Source: Helicobacter bizzozeronii CCUG 35545 (GTDB taxonomy: Bacteria; Campylobacterota; Campylobacteria; Campylobacterales; Helicobacteraceae). Taken from it: a stretch of 64,000 bases of DNA. Both the position numbers and the translations under genes were made by a program. The stretch's first letter is position 1. Every line of letters begins with the position of its first letter. Below, in pieces: positions 30,791 to 40,171 of this stretch. The stretch covers positions 1 through 64,000 of the forward strand of contig CAGP01000129.1 of the NCBI GenBank assembly GCA_000263275.1. Reading direction: 5' to 3'. A model generated the notes under the pieces. The model worked only from the letters and a program-made list of their open reading frames with translations, did no database searches and was not told the DNA's origin.

Positions 30791-31114
30791 ATGCATGCAA
30801 GGGTCTTGTTGGGGATTTTAGGTGTTTTGGTGCTGGTGTTTGTGGGTTGCTCTTCTGTGATTGCCGCTAGAGTGCCTATGTTCCAATACACGATGCATTT
30901 TAATGCGAGTGATTTTGATGTGGGTCCTGTTGTTAGCGCACAGATACGCTATGATGCCTCCGATCCGCATGTTTATGAATTATTGCTTAACAAAGCCATT
31001 GTAGCAAACAAATGCGACACCATTTTATTACCCCGCTATGAGGTGATTGGCAAAACCTTTGGGAGGGATATTTTACGCCTCACGGGCAGGTGTGCTATTT
31101 ACAAAGAAAAATAA
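30791..31114 (+). CDS. Predicted small lipoprotein
   Basis: 107 residues from ATG 30791. The N-terminus is a lipoprotein signal (LLGILGVLVLVFVGCSS) with lipid cysteine at about residue 20. The mature part is short, with two cysteines (NKCDTILLP and GRCAIY) that could form a disulfide, and no recognised domain. A longer in-frame start at 30734 would hide the signal. The stop overlaps the selB start (TAATG). Confidence 0.75.
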   Translation: MHARVLLGILGVLVLVFVGCSSVIAARVPMFQYTMHFNASDFDVGPVVSAQIRYDASDPHVYELLLNKAIVANKCDTILLPRYEVIGKTFGRDILRLTGRCAIYKEK

Positions 31115-32947
31115 TGCCAGAATACTTCTTGCTAGGCGTTTGTGGGCATGTCGATCATGGCAAAAGTGCACTGATCAAAGCCCTTACAGGTTTTGAGGGG
31201 GATACCAGCGTGCATGAAAAGGAGCGTGGAATCACCATTGATCTAAGCTTTAGTGCGCTGAAAAGTGCGACCAGAACTTTGGGGTTTGTTGATGTGCCCG
31301 GACATCAAGATTTGGTGTTTAAAATGGTGGGGGGGAGTTTTGGGCTCGATGTGGGCTTATTGGTGGTCGATGCTCATGAGGGACTCAAAGCCCAAAGCCT
31401 AGAACATGCCTGTATCCTCTCTTTTTTAAAGATTCCATGCGTGGTGGTTTTAAGCAAGGCAGATAAATGCCCAGATTTGGAGGCACAAAAACAAAATATC
31501 CAAGCCAGCCTTAAGCCCTACCAATTAACTATCTTAGCCCTTTTGGCATGCAGTATTTACGATCCACAGAGTTTAGAGGGTCTGAAAAATTTTTTTATTG
31601 CATTATCCCTTTTGCAAAAGAAAACAAGGCAACGATTTAGATCATCTCTTTAGACTCTACATCGATCGGGTTTTTGTCTTGCCCGGGCGGGGCGTGGCGG
31701 TGAGCGGGAGTGTTTTAGGCGGATCAATTAAAGAACATGACAAAGTGTGGATCGCCCCTTTAAATCGAGTCGTGGGGGTTAAGAGCCTGCACCAACATGC
31801 CCAAGAAATCCAAGAAGCCCACCAGCACCAGCGCGTAGCCTTGCAATTACAAGGGGTGCGATCTGAGGAACTCAAAATGGGCATGCTTGTAAGCACAAAG
31901 GGTTACTTGCGTGGCTTTGATTGTGTGGATGTCAAGCTTTTAAAAGCCCCCCAAGCCTTAGAAATCCAGCACAACCAACGCATCAGCCTGCAAATGGGCA
32001 TGCTCAAAGTCCAAGCAAAGGTCTTGATTTTGCAATACCCTTATGCGACTTTGGTGCTTGATCAAGCTATCTTCGCTTGTTTTGGCGATGTGGGGATTGT
32101 GAGCCTGCAACAACGCATTTGGGGGGCTGCCCTAATTCTCAACCCCATCACGGATTTACTCAAAAAACCCATTAAACTTGACTTGCTCAAAGCCCTCGAT
32201 CGCCAAGATTTAATCCAAGCCTTTAGCATTCTCACCCAAGCGCATAAAAAAGGCTTTGGTCTGCTCTCTAGCTTGCAAAGATTTGCACTCAAACCCCCCA
32301 AAGCCCTAGAGATTGCCCACCAAGTTAGCGGGGTGGTTGTGGATTGCCAAGAATATGTGCTCTACCCACAAAGCACTTTAAAAAGCGTAACGCACACCAT
32401 TGCCAGCATTTATCAAAACAACCCCCAAGCCTTGTTGAGTGCCAAAAGTTTAGCCCACAAACACAGCTATATTAGCCCCCACCTAGCTGCCCTTGCTTTC
32501 CAAACCCTCCAAGATCAGGGCAAGATTGAGGAGCAAAAAGGGCTATGGGTGCAAAAAGGGTTGATCTTAGAAAAGGTGCAAGAAAAACTTCAAGATAAGC
32601 TTTATGCCCTCCTCAAACAAGGGCAATTTGCCCCTAAAGCCCCCTATAATCTTTATGATATCCTCGATGTGGATCGCCAAGTGGGCGATCGGGCTTTAAA
32701 AGCCCTCTGCCAAGCTAAAAAGGTGGTGCGCTTGAGTCATAATGTCTTTGTGGAGAGCCAAGCTTTGCAACAAGTGCTGGATTTGATCTTAAAATTGCTC
32801 CAAGAATACCCCAGCCTAGATATCCAACTCCTAAAAACCCATCTGCCCCTCTCGCGCAAATTCCTAATCGCCTACTTGGAGTATTTAGACAGCTTAGGGA
32901 AAACCACCAACCTAGAGGGCAAACGCTTTTTAAAGAAGAATATTTAA
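31114..32947 (+). CDS. selB: Selenocysteine-specific elongation factor SelB, frameshifted
   Basis: GTPase that brings Sec-tRNA to UGA codons. ATG 31114 gives MPEYFLLGVCGHVDHGKSAL with the P-loop; [13 protein letters not shown] (switch) and FVDVPGHQDLV (G3) and LSKADKC (G4) follow. The frame breaks in the A-rich stretch at about 31616-31626; removing one A gives QKKQGNDLDHLFRLYIDRVF and the beta-barrel domains (GRGVAVSGSVLGG), then C-terminal winged helices that would bind the SECIS element. About 610 residues, right for SelB. H. pylori lacks it as I recall, so this organism probably makes selenoproteins such as a formate dehydrogenase encoded elsewhere. Confidence 0.87.
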
Positions 32948-32981
32948 AATATTTTTAGTTTGGACAAGATTTATCCGGGCG

Positions 32982-33010
32982 TGATCGCTAGAAAAGCCAG
33001 CCTTGCTTTT
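32982..33010 (+). repeat. 29-base copy of an internal ravA segment
   Basis: This stretch matches 35414-35442, inside the ravA-like gene, with one mismatch in 29 bases and the same orientation. It lies in the 112-base gap between selB and the restriction gene; the flanks do not match ravA. It marks either a duplication made when the module at 33060-35137 arrived or a relic of another ravA copy. Nothing else is seen in 32948-33059. Confidence 0.7.
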
Positions 33011-33059
33011 TTAGAATTTGGATTGTGTCTGTGCAATGAGCCATTTTAAGCAATCTAAA

Positions 33060-34199
33060 TCACTCCACACCCATACAGTCCTGAATAAATTTCTCATAAC
33101 TGCCTAAAGGTCTAATATCAATAGAATAAACTCCCTCTTGAATTTTTTCTACCATAACACAATCAAAACCCAAAACCTCCATTCTTTCATACGTAGCTAG
33201 CTCCCCTTCTTGCAATCTCAAGGCTGTTTTTAAAAGCCAATTAGCTAAGGCATCGTTAGGATTACTCATGAGCGCTTTGCTATTATCTTGGCAGAGTTTT
33301 GCACATAAACTTTCCCCAAGTGGAGTTCTCAAATCAAAGGGCGTATCTCTTGGCGGGAAAAAATATGGGGCTAATTGATGGATTTGTGCAGGTACAGAAA
33401 TATACACTTCGCCGTATTTTCTTGCTCTACCCCCTGCGTTCCATTGGTTTAATCCGCTATGTTCGGGCACGGCGTGGGTTTTTGGGCTATACAGAGGCAA
33501 GATCACATAATCACGCCCGGCAATTTTGGGCGTTGTGGTATTCCCCCACAGGTGGTTTTGGAGTGAAAGGAGTAAATCAAAAGGGTTATCCAAAATTTGG
33601 ACCTGAATACTGGGGCAATTAGGGGGAATATAAAATTTTCTTTGTAAAACACTTTTTGAATAGTTAAAGTGATATTCATTGCACCCATCGCTAAATCTTA
33701 GACTTTTTGGGGTGCTATGGATATTTCCAATCTGATTTATATCGATCGGCGCATAATCTGTTTCAAAAAACATGAGTTTGTTATGATCTCTGACGATGAT
33801 GTGATAACACGCGTTTTTGATCCCGTATAAATCTTTGGCGAGTTGGATGCGTTCATTACGCAAATGAGCCAATTTATGCGCTAGCTCAATAGGGCTTTGA
33901 GCTCCTCTTAAGATGTGAGAGCTTTTGTTAAATTCTGCAATTTTTTCAATCTTAGCGTTTGCATGACAGGTAAAAGTTTTAAGCCCAATGCCAAAATTTT
34001 CTATTTTGGCATCAAAGGCAGTATCCGATCGACTCAAGTTTTGGGCGTTAAAGCAAGCGCAAAAGAGATTTTCCATCACACGGTAATGCAAAAATGGTGT
34101 TTCACTTTCGCTAAATAACTTGGACAAGCTGGTTATCACATGCAAGGAATCCACATAGCTTAAGCTTCTTTGTCGGTCTTGAAAAAAGAAGATGCTCAT
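33060..34199 (-). CDS. Putative type II restriction endonuclease (NgoFVII/PLD-like)
   Basis: 379 residues, intact. The region NLSRSDTAFDAKIENFGIGL and later SGLNQWNAGGRARKYGEVYI followed by FFPPRDTPFDL and ALMSNPNDALANWLL resemble, from memory, restriction enzymes of the NgoFVII/phospholipase-D-like group. The strongest evidence is its place: its ATG overlaps the stop of the cytosine-5 methyltransferase gene by four bases. Recognition sequence cannot be deduced. AT-rich relative to the housekeeping genes. Confidence 0.72.
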   Translation of the reverse strand: MSIFFFQDRQRSLSYVDSLHVITSLSKLFSESETPFLHYRVMENLFCACFNAQNLSRSDTAFDAKIENFGIGLKTFTCHANAKIEKIAEFNKSSHILRGAQSPIELAHKLAHLRNERIQLAKDLYGIKNACYHIIVRDHNKLMFFETDYAPIDINQIGNIHSTPKSLRFSDGCNEYHFNYSKSVLQRKFYIPPNCPSIQVQILDNPFDLLLSLQNHLWGNTTTPKIAGRDYVILPLYSPKTHAVPEHSGLNQWNAGGRARKYGEVYISVPAQIHQLAPYFFPPRDTPFDLRTPLGESLCAKLCQDNSKALMSNPNDALANWLLKTALRLQEGELATYERMEVLGFDCVMVEKIQEGVYSIDIRPLGSYEKFIQDCMGVE

Positions 34200-35137
34200 A
34201 CCAAAACCTTTAAAATCTCTTTGGCGATTTTGCGCACTAGGGGCATGGTGATCGAATTGCCCGCTTGCATGTAGAGCTTGGAATTAGGCAGACAAGGGAG
34301 CTTGAAACTCTTGGGGTAGCCTTGAAAATTAAAACATTCTCTAGGGGTTAGTTTGCGGATACCAAAACGATCCTTGATAAGGGGCACATTATGCCCACCC
34401 GTGCCCATATTTGCCGTGAGCGTGGGACAGAGATTAGATTTATTCTGCCGCACATACACACGGCGCAGTTGGTAAATCGTGTCTTCTTTTATCACCTCTT
34501 CAAAAAGCCATGTATAATAAGGACTCTTAGGGGTGTAGTAAAAAATGGGGTCTTGTTGGAGGTTTTGCAAACACGCATGGATATTGCGATTCGGCTTAAC
34601 AGGCTTGGGAAAAGTAAAATTTTGGTGATTTTCAACTTGCCTAATATCAAAAGCAACAATAAAAAGCCGCTCCCTATTTTGGGGGATATTGGCATGTGTA
34701 GCGGAGTTTAACACCGCACTATAAATCACATAGCCCAAATCGCTCAAAGTATTACAAATCACTTCAAAGGTGCGCCCTCTGTCATGGGTTTTTAAGTTCT
34801 TGACATTTTCTAAGAAAAGCACTTTGGGGCGGTGTTTATGCGCAATCTTGGCGATCTCAAAAAAGAGAGTCCCCCTCGTGTCTTCAAAGCCCCTTTGATA
34901 GCCTGCAATGCTAAAAGCTTGGCATGGAAACCCAGCACATAAGATGTCAAAGGGTGGGATTTGTGTTTGGATTCTAGGGTCTGTGATGTCGCCAAAAAGT
35001 GGGGTTTTAGGAAAATTAAGCGCATAGGTTTTTTGAGCGTCTTGATTGATTTCGCTCGCAAAGACACAATGCGCCAAATCCTTAAACGCGGCATGAAACC
35101 CCCCCACGCCCGCAAAGAGATCGATAAACTTAAGCAA
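34196..35137 (-). CDS. DNA (cytosine-5)-methyltransferase of a type II RM system
   Basis: Protects host DNA from the neighbouring endonuclease. 313 residues. Motif I FIDLFAGVGGF, motif IV GFPCQAFS with catalytic Cys (about residue 74), motif VI LENVKNL, motif VIII QNRERLFIVAF, target-recognition region CPTLTANMGTGGHN, and motif X QAGNSITMP are in canonical order. The start is taken as TTG 35137, with AGGG upstream; no ATG gives the complete motif I. The coding strand faces away from ravA. Confidence 0.9.
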   Translation of the reverse strand: MLKFIDLFAGVGGFHAAFKDLAHCVFASEINQDAQKTYALNFPKTPLFGDITDPRIQTQIPPFDILCAGFPCQAFSIAGYQRGFEDTRGTLFFEIAKIAHKHRPKVLFLENVKNLKTHDRGRTFEVICNTLSDLGYVIYSAVLNSATHANIPQNRERLFIVAFDIRQVENHQNFTFPKPVKPNRNIHACLQNLQQDPIFYYTPKSPYYTWLFEEVIKEDTIYQLRRVYVRQNKSNLCPTLTANMGTGGHNVPLIKDRFGIRKLTPRECFNFQGYPKSFKLPCLPNSKLYMQAGNSITMPLVRKIAKEILKVLV

Positions 35138-35237
35138 GAGATACCCTATTTCTGAGTTAAGATAGAAAGATATTCTAATACAACAAACTTAAATCTGTGG
35201 GTCTTGCTTTAGTCCTAAAATACGCAACAGGCTACGC

Positions 35238-35243
35238 TATAAT
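35238..35243 (+). promoter_or_regulatory. -10 box of the former ravA operon
   Basis: TATAAT lies 22 bases before ATG 35266, with AAGGAG between, so the remnant still has an apparently good promoter. Confidence 0.5.
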
Positions 35244-35265
35244 ACCTCTTTTACAAGGAGTCCTT

Positions 35266-35607
35266 ATGTCTTACAAAAGCAGAGTTAAAAATCTCATTGC
35301 CGAGTTAGAAAAAGATTTATATGAGCGTGAGGAATGCGTGCGCTTGGTGTTGCTCGCCATGTTTGCAGGAAAAGCGATTTTCTTGTATGGACCGCCCGGC
35401 ACAGCTAAATCGATGATCGCTAGAAAAGTCAGCCTTGCTTTTGGCGAGCCTAAAGATTTCTTTAGTGCGCTCATGCACCGCTTTTCCACCCCAGAGGATA
35501 TTTTTGGTCCCATTGACATCGGGTAACTCAAGCAAAACCGCCTAGTCAGAAACACTAAGGGCTACTTACCCACCGCTAGCTTTGCCTTTTTAGATGAAAT
35601 TTTTTAA
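35266..35607 (+). pseudogene. ravA: RavA/MoxR-type AAA ATPase remnant, N-terminal part only
   Basis: Begins MSYKSRVKNLIAELEKDLYE with AAGGAG upstream. Walker A FLYGPPGTAKSMIAR (about residues 38-52) and FSTPEDIFGPIDIG are typical of RavA/MoxR. TAA at 35524-35526 interrupts the gene; the same frame continues as LKQNRLVRNTKGYLPTASFA then FLDEIF, matching the Walker B region of RavA, and ends at TAA 35605-35607. Sensor domains and the C-terminal two-thirds are missing. A restriction-modification module starts 50 bases later and a ViaA-like C-terminal fragment lies beyond it, so the original ravA-viaA pair was split. Confidence 0.75.
35414..35442 (+). repeat. 29-base segment of ravA repeated at 32982-33010
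   Basis: The ravA-internal partner of the direct repeat near selB, encoding IARKVSLAF just after the Walker A lysine. One mismatch in 29 bases, same orientation. The two copies flank the cytosine-5 methyltransferase/endonuclease module. Confidence 0.7.
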
Positions 35608-35656
35608 AGAGGGAGATACACTGGTTATTTTTGAAATTTTACGCTAAACTGCCAAA

Positions 35657-36406
35657 ATGCTTAACAAGAACGAAGTCAAAACATTAAAAGAGATAGAATC
35701 TAAGTATTATTTACAACCTGTCTTAGAGCTGATTAATAAGGATATAGACTCCACAGGAATAACATGGTTTGGCATTTTTGATCGTCTCTACCACTATATG
35801 ATAGAGTCTAGGTCTGCTGTGAATGCCTTGATTGAGAAGCGCGTTAGCAACAAAGAGATTAAAGACGCTAACCAGGCTAGAAAGAGTATTGCCGGGAATG
35901 CTTTTTCAAGTCTGATCATTTATACTTTTCTCAAGAATAAAATAGAGGGAGCGATTGCACCCCATATTTTTATCAGCGCAAAGTCCAAACAAGTTCCCCA
36001 TTTTAAAGAGTTGTTTCAAATCAAAATAGGAGAGGAGACGCAAAAACCCGATGTGGATTTAGTGGTTTATAGCCTTGATTCTGCGCTTAAGTTGAAAAAT
36101 TGCCTCATTTTGTCCCTCAAGACTTCTTTGCGTGAAAGAGCGGCGCAGACATACAAATGGAAGCTCTTAATGGAGATCGCCAACTCAGATTCTAAGCTAA
36201 AAGAAAAGTATGATATTGTGTATAAACCTCCCATTATGCCCTTAGTGTGCTTTGCAACCATCAACTTTTATAATGAAATTGATCGCCCCCAGCAAAGAGG
36301 CATGTTTAAGTTTTTTGATTGCGCTTTTATTGGCAAGCCTATTTATGATAGAGATTTTATTAAACCTTTAAGCTATCTCATGACATACATTAAAGAGCAA
36401 CTATGA
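35657..36406 (+). CDS. Type II restriction endonuclease, PD-(D/E)XK type
   Basis: 249 residues, intact. The catalytic core appears as KPDVDLVVY (about residues 134-142) followed by LILSLKTSLRERAAQTYKW (about 155-173), i.e. PD...SxK with a conserved TSLRERxxQTYKW motif that I associate with BsaWI-like enzymes; that family name is from memory. The stop overlaps the start of the adjacent methyltransferase (ATGA). AT-rich and inserted between the ravA and viaA remnants. Recognition sequence unknown. Confidence 0.72.
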   Translation: MLNKNEVKTLKEIESKYYLQPVLELINKDIDSTGITWFGIFDRLYHYMIESRSAVNALIEKRVSNKEIKDANQARKSIAGNAFSSLIIYTFLKNKIEGAIAPHIFISAKSKQVPHFKELFQIKIGEETQKPDVDLVVYSLDSALKLKNCLILSLKTSLRERAAQTYKWKLLMEIANSDSKLKEKYDIVYKPPIMPLVCFATINFYNEIDRPQQRGMFKFFDCAFIGKPIYDRDFIKPLSYLMTYIKEQL

Positions 36407-37601
36407 TCGCGAGCGTCTATAATCAAAAATACGATTTTCTAGGGCAGAGTTATGCCTCTTTTTATCCTAATTTGCATAAATACCCAGCAACAATGTTGCC
36501 CCAAATTGGTTTAGAATTACTCCAAGAATTTGGAGCGCAGAAAACAAACTTGCTCGATCCTTATTGTGGGAGCGGGAGTAGTTTTGTCAGTGCTTTAGAG
36601 TATGGGATTAAGGACCTAAGCGGTTTTGATCTCAATCCTTTAGCCATTCTTATTAGTAGGGCGAAATTGAGCCATATAAACAAGACAGAACTTTTGGACA
36701 AAAAAGAACACTTATTGGAATCAATGACACAGAGTTGTAAAGTTAAAGATGCTCCCATCACAAACGCCCATTTTTGGATAGAGGAGCGAGCGCAACAAGA
36801 TTTAAGCAACATTTTTTATCATATTAGTCGGGTGCAAAGCGAAGCCAAAACTCTTTTTTTGCTAGCCTTTAGTGAAACCTTAAGGGAAGTGAGCTATACG
36901 CGCAACAATGAGTTTAAACTTTTTAGAATGAAAGAGTACCAAAACTACAAGCCTAATACCTATGAAGTTTTTTGCCAAAAGATAGAAACCATTACTAAGC
37001 ATTACTTACATTTTTACCAACACCACACAAAAAATATCACTTTTGATCTGCGTCATTCTAGTTTTCAGGCAAGCCAGCGGACTTTTGATACTCTGCTCAC
37101 TAGCCCGCCCTATGGAGATTCTAAAACCACTGTGGCTTATGGGCAATTTAGTGCCTTTATTAACGAGTGGTTGGGTTTTAAGGACGCGCGGAAATTAGAT
37201 TCCCGACTCTTAGGGGGTTTAAGAGCCAAGAGGCTTTACACAAAGGGGAACGTTGGGAATGCGATCCAAGAGATCGCAAGGTTGGATGTAAAGCGGGCTT
37301 TAGAAGTTTCAAGTTTTTTATGATGACCTAGAGCGTAGCATTCAAAATTATTGTACCTTCCTTAGCCCATAAGGCTTTGATCTTTTTTGTGGTGGGGAAT
37401 CGGCGTGTTAAAGATTTTGTGTTGCCCACAGATGATTTTATTGCAAAAGTGTTGTGTGCGTGTGGGTGCAAACACTTGAGCACACTTGAGCGCAAAATTT
37501 CTAATAAATCCATGCCCCTTAAAAATTCGCCCACCAACCGCACTGGACTTAAGAGCAAAACAATGGATACGGAGAGAATTGTTGTGTGTCAGAAAAAGTA
37601 A
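36403..37601 (+). CDS. DNA methyltransferase (N4-cytosine or N6-adenine type), frameshifted
   Basis: Modification partner of the preceding nuclease. SAM-binding motif LLDPYCGSGSSFVSALEYG (about residues 46-64) and catalytic motif TSPPYGDSKTTVAYGQFS (about 230-247) are clear; SPPY is common in N4-cytosine and some N6-adenine enzymes. The frame breaks at T6 37314-37319 (T5 gives SSFYDDLERSIQNYCT) and once more by one base at about 37350-37365, after which ALIFFVVGNRRVKDF and KNSPTNRTGLKSKTM form the normal C-terminus. As written it stops at 37323 and would lack the last motif. Repaired length is about 398 residues. Confidence 0.78.
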
Positions 37602-37670
37602 AAGGCGTTAGGGAGTTTAGAACTAGAGCATGGAGGTCAAAAAAGACAACAAGGGCAAAAGGGCTTTTCT

Positions 37671-38594
37671 TTGCAGGGGGCTAACCCCACGCGTTTAAAT
37701 CTTGCCCAAATCCTCGCCCTCTTTGCCCAGATCAAAAACAACAAAGCCTTAATGCAAATTTGCGATCTGCTGGGGCGGATGAAAGAAATGCAGCAAGAAA
37801 TGATTAAAGAGATGATCAAGGAGCTTAAAAGCTATTCTTACACAGAACGCCACCCTACTAGGGATTATAAAGAGGAGATTTGTGGGATTCATCTGAGTAA
37901 TGATTTAGAAAATCTGATCCCCCAAGAGTTAGCCTTGCTCGATGACCCTGATTTGGAGGTGTTGTTTTACCTGAAATTTACAGAAAAACGCCTCTTTTGT
38001 TTTGAAAAGCAGGGCTATATAGACCACCATTTGGAGGGGGTAGAGGAGGTGGAGGTAGAAGTAGAAAAGGAACAGGAAAAAGAGGGGGAAAAAGGACCTA
38101 TCATTATTTGCGTAGATACTAGCGGGTCGATGAGTGGCACGCCCGAACTCATTGCTAAAGCTCTCACACTTTTTTTAGCCTCCCATGCCAAAAAGAGCAA
38201 ACGATCTTGTTTTTTGATTAATTTTAGCTCCCAAACGAGCGCGATGGATTTAAGCAAGGGCGGGGGCTTTGCTAGGCTCAATGAGTTTTTAACCATGAGT
38301 TTTGGGGGCGGGACAGATGTCGGGCTTGCCTTAAAAGAGGGCTTAAGAGCGATGCAGGAGCAAAATTATAAAAAGGCAGATTTGTTAGTGATCTCAGATG
38401 GGGACTTTGGTGGGCTTGATTCAAACTTAGAGCAACAAATGCGCCAAAAACGCCAAGATAAAAACCGCTTTTACTTGCTCGATGTCAATGGCAACTCGGG
38501 AGCAAAACACGCCTTTGACAAACACTGGGTTTATGACAGCCGCAGCCAAAATATCCGCGTGCTGTGTGAGCTCAGTAACGATTTGGGGGCGTGA
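37671..38594 (+). pseudogene. viaA: ViaA-like VWA-domain protein, C-terminal part only
   Basis: A von Willebrand factor A domain with the MIDAS motif VDTSGSMSG (about residues 149-157 of this piece), followed by GGGTDVGLAL and LVISDGDFGG, is typical of ViaA, the partner of the RavA ATPase. The preceding LLGRMKEMQQEMIKEMIKEL helix is also ViaA-like. The N-terminal half of ViaA and an upstream ATG with ribosome-binding site are absent; the frame opens at about 37611 in sequence following the methyltransferase. So this is a 5'-truncated relic of the ravA-viaA operon, although the VWA domain itself is intact. 37602-37670 holds no other gene. Confidence 0.7.
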
Positions 38595-38646
38595 TCGATC
38601 CCATTTGTGTGAAGCCCTTAAGTTAATTTTGGCTATAGTCATGAGT

Positions 38647-38962
38647 TGCATGGGCGGTGGTTGCTTTGAGTTAGATCAAAGAGGAAAGTCCGAGCTACCT
38701 AAGACAAGATTCCATTTAACGGATGGCTAGCGTAAGCTAAGGGAAAGTGCCACAGAAAATAACCGCTCCTTGAGAGTAAGGGTGAAAAGGTGGGGTAAGA
38801 GCCCACCGCGTCCTAAGCAATTAGGATCGGACAAGGCAAACCCAATCTGTAGCAAGAAGTGTATGGTAAAGTCTTAAGTTTAGGCACTTCGCAAGAGGTG
38901 GGTTGTAAAACCCATCCTAGATAAATAACCACCCACGACAGAACTCGGCTTATGCCCATGCA
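38647..38962 (+). ncRNA. rnpB: RNase P RNA (rnpB)
   Basis: Catalytic RNA that matures tRNA 5' ends. TGCATGGGC (38647-38655) pairs with GCCCATGCA (38954-38962) to form helix P1. Conserved class A elements follow in order: GAGGAAAGTCCGAGC near 38681, ACAGAAAATAACCG near 38753, GGGTAAGAGCCCACCG near 38793, AAGGCAAACCC near 38833 and GATAAATAACCACCC near 38921 with ACGACAGAACTCGGCTTA just before the 3' end. About 316 nucleotides, normal for Helicobacter. rsmH begins 14 bases later. Confidence 0.95.
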
Positions 38963-38976
38963 CATTGAAGGACAAC

Positions 38977-39848
38977 ATGCACCAAAGCGTTTTATTGCAA
39001 GAAGTGATTCAAGCTTTTCAAGAAATCATGCAAACAGCACCCCAGCCTATTTTAATTGATTGCACTTTGGGTCTGGGCGGGCACACTTTGGCATTATTAG
39101 AAACCTATCCCCATTTGAATATCATCGGGATCGATCAAGACTTAGAGGCTAAAGAGCAGGCTTTAGAAAAACTAGCCCCCTATGGCAATCGTTTTAACTT
39201 TATGCATGGCAATTTTGCTACCCTCTTGCCCTCTCTTTTAAAAAACCCCTCTCTTTGTATTAAAGGCGTGCTAGCCGATTTGGGCGTGAGCTCTTGGCAA
39301 CTAGATAGCCCCCATCGAGGCTTTGGGTTTCACTCCAAGCAGTTGGATATGCGTATGGATACAGCCCAATCTTTGGATGCATTTAGAGTGGTGAATACCT
39401 ACAGCCTTTATCACTTGGAGCAAGTTTTGCAAGCAGGCGAGGTGCGTGAATACAAAAAAAATCGCCTCTTTGATTGTCAATAGACGGCACAAACAGCCCT
39501 TTGAGAGCGCGCAGGATTTAGCCGACTTTTTAGCCAAACACGCCCACAGAGGCAAGCTCCACCCCGCTACCCTAGTGTTTCAAGCGATCCGCATGGAGGT
39601 CAATTCCGAGATGGCAAACTTGCACACGCTCTTAGAGTGTGCCAAAAATCTAAAAGAGGCGGTGCTAGTTGTGATTTCTTTTCATTCTTTAGAGGATCGC
39701 CAAGTCAAGCACGCCTTTAGGGAGTATGCTAGGTCTTTGGGAGTCTGTGCCACTAAAAAAGCCCATCACCCCCAGCGCCCCAGAATTAAACACCAACCCT
39801 AGAGCACGGAGTGCTAAAATGCGTATTTTTCATTTTCAAGGTTTTTGA
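38977..39848 (+). CDS. rsmH: 16S rRNA (cytosine1402-N4)-methyltransferase RsmH (MraW), frameshifted twice
   Basis: Methylates C1402 of 16S rRNA. ATG 38977 follows AAGGA and gives MHQSVLLQEVI; DCTLGLGGHTLALLE is the SAM-binding motif and LADLGVSSWQLDSPHRGF is diagnostic. A8 39454-39461 breaks the frame; A7 gives EYKKIASLIVNRR. A6 39755-39760 breaks it again; A5 gives TKKPITPSAPELNTNPRARS and ends AKMRIFHFQGF, the family C-terminus. About 290 residues when repaired. The stop overlaps the next start (TGATG). Same order as HP0707/HP0708 in memory. Confidence 0.9.
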
Positions 39849-40171
39849 TGACAACAACAAGCATGGATGTAGAACACCCCTTAGAGGAACGCCGCTTACG
39901 CACCAGCGAAAAAGAACGCGATGCGCTTTTTAATCAAGAAATGTTAGAACAGGGTATTCCTCTTTTTTTGCTTTGGCGGGTGCTAGGTCTTTTAGCCATC
40001 GTTCTTGTCTTGTTTACACCCAAAATTTACTTGACAAACAACATCTACTACACTAGCAAGGCGATTCAAAAGCTCAAGACTCAAGAAAATTTGCTCAAAG
40101 AGGAAAAACACCGCCTAGAGCTAGAATTGGAAAAACAACGCTTCAAATACACCATTGAAAACATGCCCTAG
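39848..40171 (+). CDS. FtsL-like small membrane protein
   Basis: 107 residues from ATG 39848: an acidic cytoplasmic N-terminus, one membrane helix (LLWRVLGLLAIVLVLF, about residues 41-56) and a periplasmic coiled coil (AIQKLKTQENLLKEEKHRLE). This bitopic layout directly after rsmH is that of the division protein FtsL, which is poorly conserved in sequence; the assignment is by layout and position only. The last codons overlap the end of the convergent glycosyltransferase gene. Confidence 0.65.
   Translation: MTTTSMDVEHPLEERRLRTSEKERDALFNQEMLEQGIPLFLLWRVLGLLAIVLVLFTPKIYLTNNIYYTSKAIQKLKTQENLLKEEKHRLELELEKQRFKYTIENMP

Noticed and set aside
35524-35526. TAA in ravA read as a recoded or suppressed stop
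   Set aside because: The gene also lacks its whole C-terminal two-thirds, so simple decay explains it.
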